Assembly: GCA_964506465.1 (NCBI GenBank)
Contig: CAZDLM010000023.1
Span: 1 to 39,632, forward strand
Length of the DNA stretch: 39,632 nucleotides
Origin: UBA6109 sp964506465
Lineage (GTDB): Bacteria; Desulfobacterota; Syntrophia; Syntrophales; UBA6109
Direction: 5' to 3'
In this document: positions 1 to 9,900 of the stretch, in pieces
How the letters are laid out: every line of letters starts with the position of its first letter
Position numbering within the stretch: position 1 is the first letter of the stretch
The notes under the pieces: model-generated
What the model saw: only the letters and a program-made list of their open reading frames with translations
Told to the model about the DNA's origin: nothing
Databases searched by the model: none
Position numbers and translations under genes: made by a program

Positions 1-3000
1 ATCTTCAAGTTATCCGTATCGCCGGATAGTCCCGCCGTTTCGGTTATGGTATCCTTCCCATCCGTCCGGCGGAACATGTAGGTGTCGCTGCTTTCGCCGC
101 CCACCAACGTGTCGTTCCCGGAACCCCCTTGAAGGGTGTCTTCACCGNNNNNNNNNNNNNNNNNNNNNNNNNNNNNNNNNNNNNNNNNNNNNNNNNNNNN
201 NNNNNNNNNNNNNNNNNNNNNNNNNNNNNNNNNNNNNNNNNNNNNNNCATCGTCCACATAGTACGTGTCGTTCCCCGCGCCGCCGGCCATCGCATCCGCG
301 CCTTCGCCGCCCACCAACGTGTCGTTCCCGGAACCCCCTTGAAGGGTGTCTTCACCGCCATCGGCGGAAAGATAATCGTTCCCCCCATCCCCCGAAAGCA
401 CGTTCGCACCGCTGTTCCCGTACAAACCATTGTCCAGCGCGTTACCCGTACCGTTCACCGCTTCCGTACCCGTCAACGTCAGATTCTCCACATTATCCGT
501 CAGCGTGTACGCAACCGAACTCCTCACAGAGTCCGTACCCTCTCCCACCGCCTCCGTCACCACGTCCCCTGCATCGTCCACATAGTACGTGTCGTTCCCC
601 GCGCCGCCGGCCATCGCATCCGCGCCCGTGCCGCCATTGATGATATTGGCCCCGGCGTTACCGATAATCGTATTATTTAGAGAGTTTCCCGTAGCATTGA
701 TTGCAGAATCACCCGTCAGGGTAAGGTTCTCGACATTCGCAGGAAGAGTATAGGTTGCAGAACTCTGGATGGTATCGGCGCCTTCATTCGCATTCTCAGT
801 AACAATGTCGGAAGGATTGTCGGCAATATACAGATCATTCCCTGTTCCGCCGATCATCGTATCGGCGCCCGCACCGCCATCCAAGATATCATCGCCGCCA
901 CCGGCATTGATCGTATCATTTCCGCCATAGGCATAGATAACATCGCTCGTGTCGCCGGTCGTAATGATATCGTCATTCTCCGTTCCTTCAACTTGGCTTT
1001 GCGTGGTGAAGAGATTCCCCGTCCGGGCATAGTTTATGGCGTAATCGCCTCCGGCCGCCGGAACACTGCCCGTCAATTCAAACCCTGCCGTCGCTTCCGT
1101 GAAGAGTGGCACGGGATTGTCTACATTTGCGGCGGCAATGGCATCTTTCAGCGTAAGCACGATGCCTTCCAGATCGAAGACGCGAGCGCTTCCATCCGCC
1201 GCAATAAATTGGACGCGGGAAATTCCGGCGTTGAGATCGTCACGGTACCGATATTCATGGGCGCCCCAGTCGTAATAGCGTACAAGCCAAGTGATGCCGA
1301 TCGAATCGCTGCCTCCGGAAACAGTCAAATAGACGTTGCCGTAATCCATGTAAGCGGATATGTCGGAGGGCAAGATATCCTTCCCGAAGGAGATGACATC
1401 CTTATCGCCGGTATATCGCCCCGGCCAGGGATCGACATAGTCCTGTCCGTCGCCGCGGTTGAAGGCAAATACATCGCTTCCTTGATCGCCCATGAGATAG
1501 TCGTCCCCTTTTCCACCGGCAAGGAGATCGTTACCGTCACCGCCACCGATCGAATCGTTGCCCATTCCGCCGCTCAGGCTATCGTCTCCTGCTTCACCCA
1601 TTAAATCGTCATTGCGATCCCGGGCGTCAATCTTGTCGTCTCCGTCGCCGCCGTAAATACTGTCCTCCGCTATACTGCCGTGCAGGAAGTCGGCTTCATC
1701 CGTACCGTATTGCTGACCGACAACGCCGTCCGTCAGAGCCAGAATATTTTCCAGGGTCAATTCTTGACTGTCGGCGAATACAAAACTTTTGACCGGAAAA
1801 TCGCCGCCGCCGCTTTCCTGTCTTCCGACAATCAATACCCCCTCGCCGTTTCCGATTCCGATGGCGATTTTCGGGTCATCGCCATTGCTGCTGTCGTTGA
1901 TCTGAACACTCAGATTCTCCGGTATAATGCCTTCGCCGAAGAAAACCGTCTCACTCCCCTGTTTGCCAAGCATTGCCTCCACATGGTCAAAACCGCCGCC
2001 TGCGTCGAAAACATAGGCGTTTGTTCCTTCCAACCCATCCAGATAATCGTCGCCGGCGCCGCCGTTAAGGAGATTTATTCCATCGCCGCCATAGAGTTCA
2101 TCACTGCCGCTGCCACCATACAGGGAATCATCGCCGGAGCCACCGACGAGGTAATCGCCATCATCGCCTCCGTATAAAGTATCGTTGCCATCCTCACCAA
2201 ATAACCAGTTGTAGCCTTCGTTTCCATAAAGGGTATCGTCACCTGCCCCGCCATACACACTGTCTTGGCCTGTTCCGCCGTAAAGAATGTCATCGCCCTC
2301 CAGACCGTAGATTTGGTCGTCGCCGCCCAGCCCATCAATCGTATCATTCCCCGGCGTGCCTCCGAGTACATCGTCCATCTCCGTGGGATCGTTTTGGATC
2401 GCCGGCATCGTATCGCTGTCCCAAACCGTTCCATCGGCAAATCGGATCATCTCGATCTTGTTCTGCCCTAATGCATCGAACCACTTTCTCACGGTTATCG
2501 TGTCATCTAAACCGGACACCGTTAAGGTTAAATCATAACCATTGCGAGCCAGAGTGACATCCGAAGGCAGGATACCTTCCCCAAAAAGAATGGTATCTAT
2601 ATTGCCGGCCGTTGCATCCGCATCGACGATTGCATCCTGGCCGGAACCGCGCTCGAACAGATAGACGTCGTTTCCCTCATCGCCGGACAGGGTATCGTTG
2701 CCGGTTCCGCCATCCAAGGTATCGTTGCCCGCGCCACCGTAAATCACATCATTTCCATCTCCTCCTGCCAATACATTATCGGCGGAGTTACCCGTCAATT
2801 GGTTATCCAACGCATTTCCCGTTCCGTTCAATGCCGAAATCCCGGTCAGCGTCAGATTCTCCACGTTCTCGCCCAAAACATGGGAGATGGAACTCTCCAC
2901 GCTGTCCACACCTTCACCCGCATTTTCAGAAACAATATCGCCCGTGGCATCCACGACGTAAGTGTCGTCCCCCGCTCCGCCCGCCATAATATCGGCGCCG

Positions 3001-6000
3001 GCATCGCCATAGAGATAATTGGCGCCGCTGTTTCCCGTAAGGATGTTGTCCAGCGCGTTGCCTGCGCCGTAAATATCCGCCGTGCCGGTCAGGACAAGGT
3101 TCTCGACATTCTCTCCCAAGACATAACCAACCGAACTCCGGACAAGGTCCGTTCCTTCGTTCTCATTTTCGGTCACGATGTCCGTGGAATCGTCAACAAC
3201 ATAGGTATCGTTTCCGATACCGCCCAGCATGGCATCTCCGCCCGATCTCCCATCGAGATAGTCGTCACCGACCCCGCCCGTCAAAATGTTGTTTGCGCTG
3301 TTTCCCTGGATGGTGTTGTCCAGATCGTTGCCGGTTCCTTCGATGATTGCCGTACCCGTCAGCGTCAGATTTTCAAAATTACCTCTCAGCGTATATGTTA
3401 GTGAACTCTGAACGGTATCGATACCTTCATTGGGATTTTCGACGACTACATCTCCGACGTCGTCCATACTGTAGGTGTCATTGCCAAGTCCTCCCGTCAT
3501 GGCATCGCTTCCGGCGCCGCCGATAAGGAAATCGTCCCCCGCGCCCCCGTCGAGGACATCGTTTCCTTTATAGCCGTAGAGCTTATCGTTGCCTTCGTAT
3601 CCGAATATCTGATCCGGTCCGTTGAAGCCGAGCAGGATATCGTCAGCCGCCGTCCCGTACGTATAGTCTGTCCTTTCCTCGTATCCCTTTGCTTCCATCT
3701 GTGCGGCAGTCAATTCCGTGCCGCCCTCGAACACGAAACGATCCATCTTGTACGCGTTCTTTACAAACCAGTCGTGGATGACCAAGCTATCGGTCGATTC
3801 GTTGAGATTGATCCGCAGATCGTCTCCATCTTTCACCAGCATCAAATCCGTCTCGGCAATACCGGCGCCGAATGTCACCGTATCCGTGGTCGTAACGTAG
3901 TATGGAGAATAGCTGAAGATGGTCATCTCTCCACTGCCCCGTTCGAAGGTGTAGTTGTCGTCATACGGTCCATATGTTGCATGGGACAGTGAATCGACAA
4001 TGCCATATCCGTCAGCAATCAACTGTTCAGGAGTCAAAATGGCGCCATCCGAAAAAGCATATTCGTCGATCCTATAAGCGCTGTCGGTAATGACGTTATC
4101 CAGATTTGGTTCACCATGTCCGTAAAAGAACAATGCGTCCGGGGTTCCTTTAATGGCAATCTGGAAATAATCTCCGCCATTGATCAACGTCAGATCGTTT
4201 GCTGTTATTCCCGGCTTGAACAAGACCCGATCGATGGCCGTAGCCGAATCCGAAGCGTAGTTGTCGATGGTGTCCCGGCCGTTGCCCCTGCCGAATACGT
4301 AGGTATCGTCGCCTTCTCCGCCTATTAATGTCTCATATCCGTCGGCGCCATACAGCGTGTCATTACCGGCATTCCCAAACTGCGCACGATCATACTGCAC
4401 ACTCCCATACACTCGGTCATTTCCAAACCCGCCTTCTCCCGAAAATACCGTCATTCCAGTCGCGATAAGTTCATCCGTCGTTAATACCGTTTCATCCGCA
4501 AACCTGAATTGATCCACTTTCCCCGTATCATGCCGTCCGCGAAGGATAGTCAATGAATCCGAGACGCCCATGATATCGATCCGAAGGTCGTTGGATTCAC
4601 CCACCAGATGCAAATCCTCTAAAGTGATCCCCGGACCGAACTCAACAGTATCGATTGCCGTTTCATAGTCGTCGGCCACATTCCAAATTGTGTCTTCACC
4701 CGAACCGATACCAAACTTGTAAGTGTCCGCCCCGGCATTGCCTTCAAGATAATCGTAGCCGGCGCCGCCTTCGAGAGTGTCATTACCTGCGTTCCCATAA
4801 AGGAAATCGTCTCCGCTCCCACCCATGAGCATGTCATCATTATCAGATCCGTTAATCGTAACATCTGTTGGAAGCGTATAGCCCAACGCCTCCATTTGAG
4901 TCGCCGACATCGTGACGCCGTCAGCAAATTGAAATCGGTAGAGTTCGGCATTGCCGTTAAACCAATCGTCAAGGATCAAAGAGTCGGACGTGCCGGCGAT
5001 ATTAATTCGAAGGACATCTCCGTCTTTCACCAGGGATAGACTGGCAGTTGTGACACCACTGCCGAATGCCACGGTGTCTTTCTGATCATAATCGGGAGTA
5101 TGATTTAAGGTAATAACGTCCTTCCCGCTGCCGATGCCGAATTTGAATGCGTCTCCGCCTCCATTGCCATAGATGTGGTCATTTCCGGCGCCGCCATCGA
5201 TGATGTCGCTGCCTGAACTGCCGTAGAGCTCGTCATCGCCTCCATATCCGCTCATCCTTCCGCCACCGGATAAGTGATCCTTCCCCTCCGTCCCTAATAC
5301 CGTCCAGCCATTTGCTACTAACTGGGTTGCACTCATTACTGTTCCATCCGTGAACTGATACTGTTTACCCTGCCTCCATGAATCGACGGAAAGCGAATCA
5401 TACGTTCCGTCGATATTGATCCGCAGGACGCTGCCCGCATCGACTAAAGCCAATTCCAGATCCTCCGGCGTTATTCCTTCGCCGAATTCCACCGTACTAT
5501 AGCCCGCAGTAGTGAAAAGGCCGACCTCCCCGCTGCCGATGCCGAAGCGGTACGTGTCGTTGCCGTCCACACTCGCGATACGCTCAAGCCCTGAGCCGCC
5601 ATTAAGCAGAGAATACCCGCAACCATATTCCTCTTCATAATGTGCAAGGGCCGTAAACTCGTCCCATGTCAGCGATGTGCCGTCTGCAAAGTTAAATTGT
5701 TCCACTTCGTACCAACTGTCATTTTCATAACGATCAAAACAATTCTCGATCAATATGGAATCGTCGGTGCCGGCGATCATTATTCGTAAATTGTACCATT
5801 CTGCTTGTATTGTCAGATCATCGATTGTTATCCCTTCGCCGAACTCGATCGTATCGATCGTCGTCGCCCAATCTTGATCATAATCATATATCTGATCCGC
5901 ACCGTCGCCTCTATCGAACCAGTAAGTATCGTTCCCGGCATCTCCAAATAGTCTATCGTTTCCATTTCCCGCGAAAATATCGTCGTCGTCGCCGTTTCCC

Positions 6001-8594
6001 CATATCCAGTCGTCGCCGCTCCCTCCGTCGAGATAATCATTGCCGTGATATTCTACCGGAACATTCGCGGCATCGCCCTTGATGGCGTCGTTTCCCTCTC
6101 CTCCTTCAATAAAATCCGTGCCTGCGCTGCCAAAAAGAAAATCATTCCCCTCGCCGCCGTATATTTCGTCATCGCCGGTTCCTCCATCGGCCCAGTCGTT
6201 CCCGGAACCCGCGTATAGGACATCTGTATTGCCGATAGAGTAATCATCCGTGACATCCACGCCGTCAAGTATGCAGTTGTAGAGATATGTATTTTCGTAA
6301 GGAGTCGCGGTTATTGTGAATGACCAGCTTCTCTCGGCTCCGTTGAATATGCCGTCGCCCTGGATAACATCATCTCCGCCGCCGCCGACGAGCAGGTCAT
6401 ATCCGTTCCCGCCGACAAGCAGATCCCAGCTATTGGAACCATATAGGAAATCAGTCCCCGATCCGCCCGAAGCCACATCTCCGCGAGAGCCTATACTCGG
6501 GGCCGTCTCACCCGCCTCGACGAGCGCCGACATCTCGCCTTGTTCTTCCCCATAGATTTCGTCAGAACCGCTCCCGGCAGACAGGACGTCCGAACCGCTC
6601 CCCCCTTCGATTACCGCATTGCCGCCCGCGGCCGTGACGCTGATGACGTCGCTTCCATCCCCGCCCAGAAGACGGTCCGACCCTCCCTGCCGAGACGTGA
6701 TGTCGTCGTCGCCTCCCCCGCCTTCGATCCTGTCGTTGCCGGTCGTATCGTACAGGACATCATTCCTTCCCGGATCGAGGGTGCCGCTGACAATCACATT
6801 GCCCCACGAGTCGTACTGGATCTGCACCCCCTCCTCCACGGGATCAAAGTCAATCGGTGCCAGATCCCCGGTTATCGTATTGGCTGCGACAACCGTGTCG
6901 GGCGCATCGAATAAATGGATCCCGAAGTCGCCGGATTGAAAATCAGCGCCCAAATCAATCGTACCGCCGTCGGAAAACACGATGGTGTAAGGAGAGTTGT
7001 GCGTCATTTTTATTGCGCTGCCGTCAAGCAGTTTCCATTCATCTTGACCGCTCTCAAAAAAATTATTGAGGGCCATCCTTCTCTCCGTCCCGCTCATTAA
7101 CAATACGATCTCGCCGTCTTTGTCCTCGTCTACGATGTCATCGTTGCCGTCGCCGATCACATAGACATAGCTGTCATGCCCCAGGCCGCCATTGAGAACA
7201 TCGTCCCCCGTGCCGCCGAGCAGGGTATCCGCACCCTCGCCGCCGTTCAGCGTATCCGCGCCGGCGCCGCCATATAGAAGATCCGCATTTGCGCTGCCCG
7301 TCAATGTGTCGCCGTTATCCCATCCCAGCATGAAGGCGCTCTGGGCTCCGGCCGTCGCCGTCATCGCCTTGCTGCCTGCCTGGATGTACCAGTCGAGAAG
7401 CTGCGCCATCTGCTTGGTTACGATCCCCGTCTCGTTCCCCGGCATGGCCGCCAGGTAGCTTTTAAAATAGCGGTCATAGCCCTTCGCATCTGTCAGCGTT
7501 GAAGCCACATCCCCGCGGTCGAAGTGAAGGCCGCCCGCCGCTACGCCGATTGTGTCAAAAAGCGTCTTGTTTGGATCGGTGGCGCTTGCCTTCTCGTAGT
7601 ACATCTGCATGGCAAAGGCCGTCAGCGTATTGGCGATATCGGCGTTCGTCAGGCTCAAGCCCCCGTCCTGGGCGATCTTCCACAAGTCATTCGTGAAGCG
7701 CGTGAGCATCGCGTCCGCCTGACCTACATCCGGAGCATTCCCGAATTCGTGGCGCACCAGGCGTTCAAGAAAATTCTCATCTCCTTTGTCTGTCGGCCTT
7801 GCATATAGTTCCTCGTCAAAAAGCATCTCCAGCAGATTCGTCAATTTGTAGGTAACTCCTCGAAAGTCGTCCTTCGCCAGAAATGCGGCAAGCAGCGATT
7901 GAGAATGAAGATCGCTTGAATCGACGCTTGTCGTTCCATGACTGATCACTTCCTGATCGCCTATGCGTAGATTCGGCCAGTTCGCCGCAATCAACTCCCC
8001 ATCCACATATTGATTGCTGACGTTGCTCATGCGCGCCGCCAGATCGTCACCCGTGAAGCTCATCAGTCCCGGCGCCAGTTGATTCAATTGATCCGTCGTA
8101 TAATGCCCCTCATTGACGAGATAATTGACGATTTCGTCCCGTATGGACATGGTGGCGGATTTGGAAAAAGGCGCCTCGTCAAACGTTACCGCCCGGACAT
8201 CGAAAAATACACCCATCAGGGCTGCCAGGCCCCCGCCCAGCGAGTGGCCCGTGAAGGTAATCACGGCATCGGGATTTGCCGCCTTGACCTGCAAGTAATA
8301 CGCAGCCGCCTGCTTCAACTGGATCGATCCCCATCCAATGTACAACCCCGCATCGGCCAGCATGTCTCCCCAAAAATCCTTCGAATCGGTCCCCGCAAAC
8401 GATATGACGATCTCGTTGCCCTTCTGAAATGAAACCGCTTCAAAACCGCTGGATGTGGGATATGTTACGCTGGGAACATGGAAATATTCAGACCAGCCAT
8501 TAATTCCAGCAGGAAACAAGTTAAGAATGCCTCGATTGGATTGATACGCACGACCTGCCATGATTGCACATTCAATTTCAAATTGGGTCGCCAT
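1..8594 (-). CDS. Giant lipase-RTX exoprotein (3' end beyond window)
   Basis: One frame stays open from ATG 8594 (good GGGAG site just upstream) to the left edge, about 2,860 codons including the N run, with no stop seen. Residues 1-440 form an alpha/beta-hydrolase of the lipase class 3 type: F-A-G-T-D near 66-70 and G-H-S-L-G-G-G with candidate nucleophile Ser118. From about residue 445 the protein is RTX-type: GG-x-G-x-D-x calcium-binding nonapeptides alternate with about nine modules of the haemolysin-type calcium-binding-related kind (F-G-x-G-I ... L-R-I ... F-A-D-G-T). Near the left end come units of the N-D-T-Y-x-V-D ... V-E-N-L-T-L-T-G type. Such proteins are usually secreted unfolded by type I systems through a C-terminal signal and fold on calcium; here the C-terminus is missing. 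By comparison with the 9901-14448 protein, about 100 residues lie outside. No self-processing module was seen. The hydrolase substrate is unknown. Confidence 0.88.
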   Translation of the reverse strand, partial: MATQFEIECAIMAGRAYQSNRGILNLFPAGINGWSEYFHVPSVTYPTSSGFEAVSFQKGNEIVISFAGTDSKDFWGDMLADAGLYIGWGSIQLKQAAAYYLQVKAANPDAVITFTGHSLGGGLAALMGVFFDVRAVTFDEAPFSKSATMSIRDEIVNYLVNEGHYTTDQLNQLAPGLMSFTGDDLAARMSNVSNQYVDGELIAANWPNLRIGDQEVISHGTTSVDSSDLHSQSLLAAFLAKDDFRGVTYKLTNLLEMLFDEELYARPTDKGDENFLERLVRHEFGNAPDVGQADAMLTRFTNDLWKIAQDGGLSLTNADIANTLTAFAMQMYYEKASATDPNKTLFDTIGVAAGGLHFDRGDVASTLTDAKGYDRYFKSYLAAMPGNETGIVTKQMAQLLDWYIQAGSKAMTATAGAQSAFMLGWDNGDTLTGSANADLLYGGAGADTLNGGEGADTLLGGTGDDVLNGGLGHDSYVYVIGDGNDDIVDEDKDGEIVLLMSGTERRMALNNFFESGQDEWKLLDGSAIKMTHNSPYTIVFSDGGTIDLGADFQSGDFGIHLFDAPDTVVAANTITGDLAPIDFDPVEEGVQIQYDSWGNVIVSGTLDPGRNDVLYDTTGNDRIEGGGGDDDITSRQGGSDRLLGGDGSDVISVTAAGGNAVIEGGSGSDVLSAGSGSDEIYGEEQGEMSALVEAGETAPSIGSRGDVASGGSGTDFLYGSNSWDLLVGGNGYDLLVGGGGDDVIQGDGIFNGAERSWSFTITATPYENTYLYNCILDGVDVTDDYSIGNTDVLYAGSGNDWADGGTGDDEIYGGEGNDFLFGSAGTDFIEGGEGNDAIKGDAANVPVEYHGNDYLDGGSGDDWIWGNGDDDDIFAGNGNDRLFGDAGNDTYWFDRGDGADQIYDYDQDWATTIDTIEFGEGITIDDLTIQAEWYNLRIMIAGTDDSILIENCFDRYENDSWYEVEQFNFADGTSLTWDEFTALAHYEEEYGCGYSLLNGGSGLERIASVDGNDTYRFGIGSGEVGLFTTAGYSTVEFGEGITPEDLELALVDAGSVLRINIDGTYDSLSVDSWRQGKQYQFTDGTVMSATQLVANGWTVLGTEGKDHLSGGGRMSGYGGDDELYGSSGSDIIDGGAGNDHIYGNGGGDAFKFGIGSGKDVITLNHTPDYDQKDTVAFGSGVTTASLSLVKDGDVLRINIAGTSDSLILDDWFNGNAELYRFQFADGVTMSATQMEALGYTLPTDVTINGSDNDDMLMGGSGDDFLYGNAGNDTLEGGAGYDYLEGNAGADTYKFGIGSGEDTIWNVADDYETAIDTVEFGPGITLEDLHLVGESNDLRIDIMGVSDSLTILRGRHDTGKVDQFRFADETVLTTDELIATGMTVFSGEGGFGNDRVYGSVQYDRAQFGNAGNDTLYGADGYETLIGGEGDDTYVFGRGNGRDTIDNYASDSATAIDRVLFKPGITANDLTLINGGDYFQIAIKGTPDALFFYGHGEPNLDNVITDSAYRIDEYAFSDGAILTPEQLIADGYGIVDSLSHATYGPYDDNYTFERGSGEMTIFSYSPYYVTTTDTVTFGAGIAETDLMLVKDGDDLRINLNESTDSLVIHDWFVKNAYKMDRFVFEGGTELTAAQMEAKGYEERTDYTYGTAADDILLGFNGPDQIFGYEGNDKLYGYKGNDVLDGGAGDDFLIGGAGSDAMTGGLGNDTYSMDDVGDVVVENPNEGIDTVQSSLTYTLRGNFENLTLTGTAIIEGTGNDLDNTIQGNSANNILTGGVGDDYLDGRSGGDAMLGGIGNDTYVVDDSTDIVTENENEGTDLVRSSVGYVLGENVENLVLTGTADIYGAGNALDNILTGNSGANYLYGDAGADIMAGGAGDDTYVVDATGDIVSENAGEGVDSVESSISHVLGENVENLTLTGISALNGTGNALDNQLTGNSADNVLAGGDGNDVIYGGAGNDTLDGGTGNDTLSGDEGNDVYLFERGSGQDAIVDADATAGNIDTILFGEGILPSDVTLARNGYDLTLTVSGLDDTITVRKWFDALGQNKIEMIRFADGTVWDSDTMPAIQNDPTEMDDVLGGTPGNDTIDGLGGDDQIYGLEGDDILYGGTGQDSVYGGAGDDTLYGNEGYNWLFGEDGNDTLYGGDDGDYLVGGSGDDSLYGGSGSDELYGGDGINLLNGGAGDDYLDGLEGTNAYVFDAGGGFDHVEAMLGKQGSETVFFGEGIIPENLSVQINDSSNGDDPKIAIGIGNGEGVLIVGRQESGGGDFPVKSFVFADSQELTLENILALTDGVVGQQYGTDEADFLHGSIAEDSIYGGDGDDKIDARDRNDDLMGEAGDDSLSGGMGNDSIGGGDGNDLLAGGKGDDYLMGDQGSDVFAFNRGDGQDYVDPWPGRYTGDKDVISFGKDILPSDISAYMDYGNVYLTVSGGSDSIGITWLVRYYDWGAHEYRYRDDLNAGISRVQFIAADGSARVFDLEGIVLTLKDAIAAANVDNPVPLFTEATAGFELTGSVPAAGGDYAINYARTGNLFTTQSQVEGTENDDIITTGDTSDVIYAYGGNDTINAGGGDDILDGGAGADTMIGGTGNDLYIADNPSDIVTENANEGADTIQSSATYTLPANVENLTLTGDSAINATGNSLNNTIIGNAGANIINGGTGADAMAGGAGNDTYYVDDAGDVVTEAVGEGTDSVRSSVAYTLTDNVENLTLTGTEAVNGTGNALDNGLYGNSGANVLSGDGGNDYLSADGGEDTLQGGSGNDTLVGGEGADAMAGGAGNDTYYVDDXXXXXXXXXXXXXXXXXXXXXXXXXXXXXXXXXXGEDTLQGGSGNDTLVGGESSDTYMFRRTDGKDTITETAGLSGDTDNLK
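93..626 (-). repeat. Near-identical RTX direct repeats around the gap
   Basis: Two exact 55-bp direct repeats are visible: 93-147 equals 303-357, and 248-302 equals 572-626. The second pair is 324 bp apart, which is 108 codons, the apparent long unit here. The copies encode G-G-x-G-N-D-T-L-x-G-G and A-G-N-D-T-Y-Y-V-D-D blocks. Such identity explains why assembly failed at 148-247 and suggests recent expansion or homogenisation. Confidence 0.85.
148..247. other. Assembly gap of 100 N inside RTX repeats
   Basis: Exactly 100 N, the usual placeholder for a gap of unknown size. The gap lies in the repeat array of the first RTX gene. The reading frame happens to be the same on both sides (minus-strand codons start at positions equal to 2 mod 3 at 146 and at 251). 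The true number of repeats is not known. Confidence 0.95.
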
Positions 8595-8648
8595 AGTTAT
8601 CTCCCTTTTTTATTCATGTAATAGGTAGTAAATTCAGCAACTAAATAT

Positions 8649-9350
8649 TCATTTCACCCCTGTCTCCTTCTTTTGGGGTGTTATTGGAAATGGTGCTTTG
8701 GGACTCGTGTAACGAGGGGAGGACCAATCGGGGCAAAGTGATTCTTTTGAGAGCGGCGTCCGGATGATGGTCTTGTATTCCTTCTGCGTCAGGCTGCTGT
8801 CGAGCTTCTTCACCATCTCCGCAGATACCAGCTCCTGACTGACAAGCGTTTTCTCATGCGCTGACGAGTTAATAACAAGATTTACGTTATTAAATTCGAT
8901 TGGCAACTCCGCCAATTCAATACGCTTCCACTCTTTGCCTTCATACTTGAAGATAACGTAAGGCGGATTCGGACGGCCCCACTTGTTATAGGAAAGACAG
9001 CCATATGCTGTCGTAAGAATGTAGGGGGTATTATTGAAAATATGCAAAGCAACCAAATCAAAGTTAGAATGGCCGATATCTTCGGTATATTCATCCCTCC
9101 AAGTGATAACCTGCTCCGTGCCCGGCAGTGTGAAGGTGATGGTATGCTCCTTGATGGGCGATTGGCCTATTTCCCCCCGACCTCCGCGCTTCTGCCACCT
9201 CTCCACGACGATTTTGCCGCCGTCGTGCAGCAGCACCTCCTCCTTCCAGCTCGCCGTATTGCCGAATCCCAAAGACGCCGATGCAGCCATGCACGGCACA
9301 CCAAAAATCAATATGAAAATAATGAATGCCGCTCCCTTTTTGTGTTTCAT
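8649..9350 (-). CDS. Small exported protein upstream of the giant lipase-RTX gene
   Basis: 233 residues from ATG 9350, preceded by GGAGG at 8-nt spacing; a TTG at 9365 lacks a comparable site. The N-terminus is a clear signal peptide (M-K-H-K-K, a hydrophobic stretch, then A-S-A near residue 25), so the protein is probably periplasmic or secreted. A Cys sits at residue 20 but without a convincing lipobox. The mature part has no domain I recognise; it is mixed alpha/beta with several aromatic residues. The gene ends 54 bp before the giant lipase-RTX start and is probably cotranscribed with it. The 9901-14448 lipase-RTX gene has an unrelated membrane protein in the same position. By analogy with FrpD, encoded just upstream of Neisseria FrpC, it may be a binding partner; an immunity or lipase-helper role is an alternative. 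Function is inference. Confidence 0.7.
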   Translation of the reverse strand: MKHKKGAAFIIFILIFGVPCMAASASLGFGNTASWKEEVLLHDGGKIVVERWQKRGGRGEIGQSPIKEHTITFTLPGTEQVITWRDEYTEDIGHSNFDLVALHIFNNTPYILTTAYGCLSYNKWGRPNPPYVIFKYEGKEWKRIELAELPIEFNNVNLVINSSAHEKTLVSQELVSAEMVKKLDSSLTQKEYKTIIRTPLSKESLCPDWSSPRYTSPKAPFPITPQKKETGVK

Positions 9351-9539
9351 GCCGCCATCCTCCAATCCTTCTTCATGTCGCCTCTTCCCTTACCGACTCG
9401 GACCTCCGAAAAATGCCTTCCTGAAAAATGCGTGCACCTATTTCAAAACACGAAAAACCATAAACCATGCCGCTGGAAACCGCCGGCCTCGACGACTTCA
9501 ACAATCTCTACTGCCATACTGATTACTGCGGGAAACCAA

Positions 9540-9586
9540 GAACGAGGAGTTGGAGGAGTGTAAAGAGAGTCCTGAACTCGACGGCC
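9540..9586. repeat. 47-bp element shared by both cassette upstream regions (copy 1)
   Basis: Aligns without gaps to 15333-15379 with 36 of 47 identical bases; the core is T-G-G-A-G-G-A-G-T-G followed by A-A-A-G-A-G and C-T-C-G-A. It lies about 190 bp upstream of the small exported protein gene. It may be a regulatory site or a relic of cassette duplication. Confidence 0.55.
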
Positions 9587-9822
9587 ATCGATGACCGGAC
9601 TGCCGCACTGCAATGAAACACGTTACGGCTTGCTGCTCACTTCATACTGCTTGCTGCGTATTACGGGTGTGCTTTTGATCTCGAACGAGACGGCCGATAT
9701 CTATCCTATCGCGGCACATAAAGTCAACGGGTTTTTCCCTCCACGCCTGCCGCCGACAAGCAGATCCCAATTACGCGTCATCTTGCGATCGAATAGATGC
9801 TCACGGCGTTATTCAAAAGAAC

Positions 9823-9872
9823 CCCCTCGTCCTTTTTACTCTCCCTTGGCGGAAGAGATTCGGGACGAGGGG
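9823..9872 (-). terminator. Probable terminator of the 1515-aa lipase-RTX gene
   Basis: A perfect 10-bp inverted repeat (9823-9832 and 9863-9872) with a 30-nt loop that can pair further through CTCT/AGAG. Read on the minus strand the stem is followed by T-T-C-T-T-T-T-G, a short T-rich tract. It begins about 30 bp after the stop at 9901. The long loop lowers certainty. Confidence 0.55.
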
Positions 9873-9900
9873 AAATAACCGCTCATTGCGCGGATTTGTT

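Larger units (their letters stand above)
9351..9900. other. Intergenic region between the two lipase-RTX cassettes
   Basis: About 550 bp with no convincing gene; a 95-codon plus-strand ORF (9591-9878) has no family resemblance or ribosome site. The region holds the 47-bp element at 9540-9586, shared with the upstream region of the other cassette. A 19-bp match at 9751-9769 is identical to coding sequence in the giant RTX gene (6410-6428), and a terminator candidate lies at 9823-9872. The promoter of the left cassette should lie here, but no strong -35/-10 pair stands out. Confidence 0.6.

Noticed and set aside
129..680. Plus-strand ORF running through the N gap
   Set aside because: It is antisense to RTX repeats and is an artefact of reading N as open codons.
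9591..9878. 95-codon plus-strand ORF between the cassettes
   Set aside because: It has no ribosome site and no family resemblance, and it crosses the terminator hairpin.
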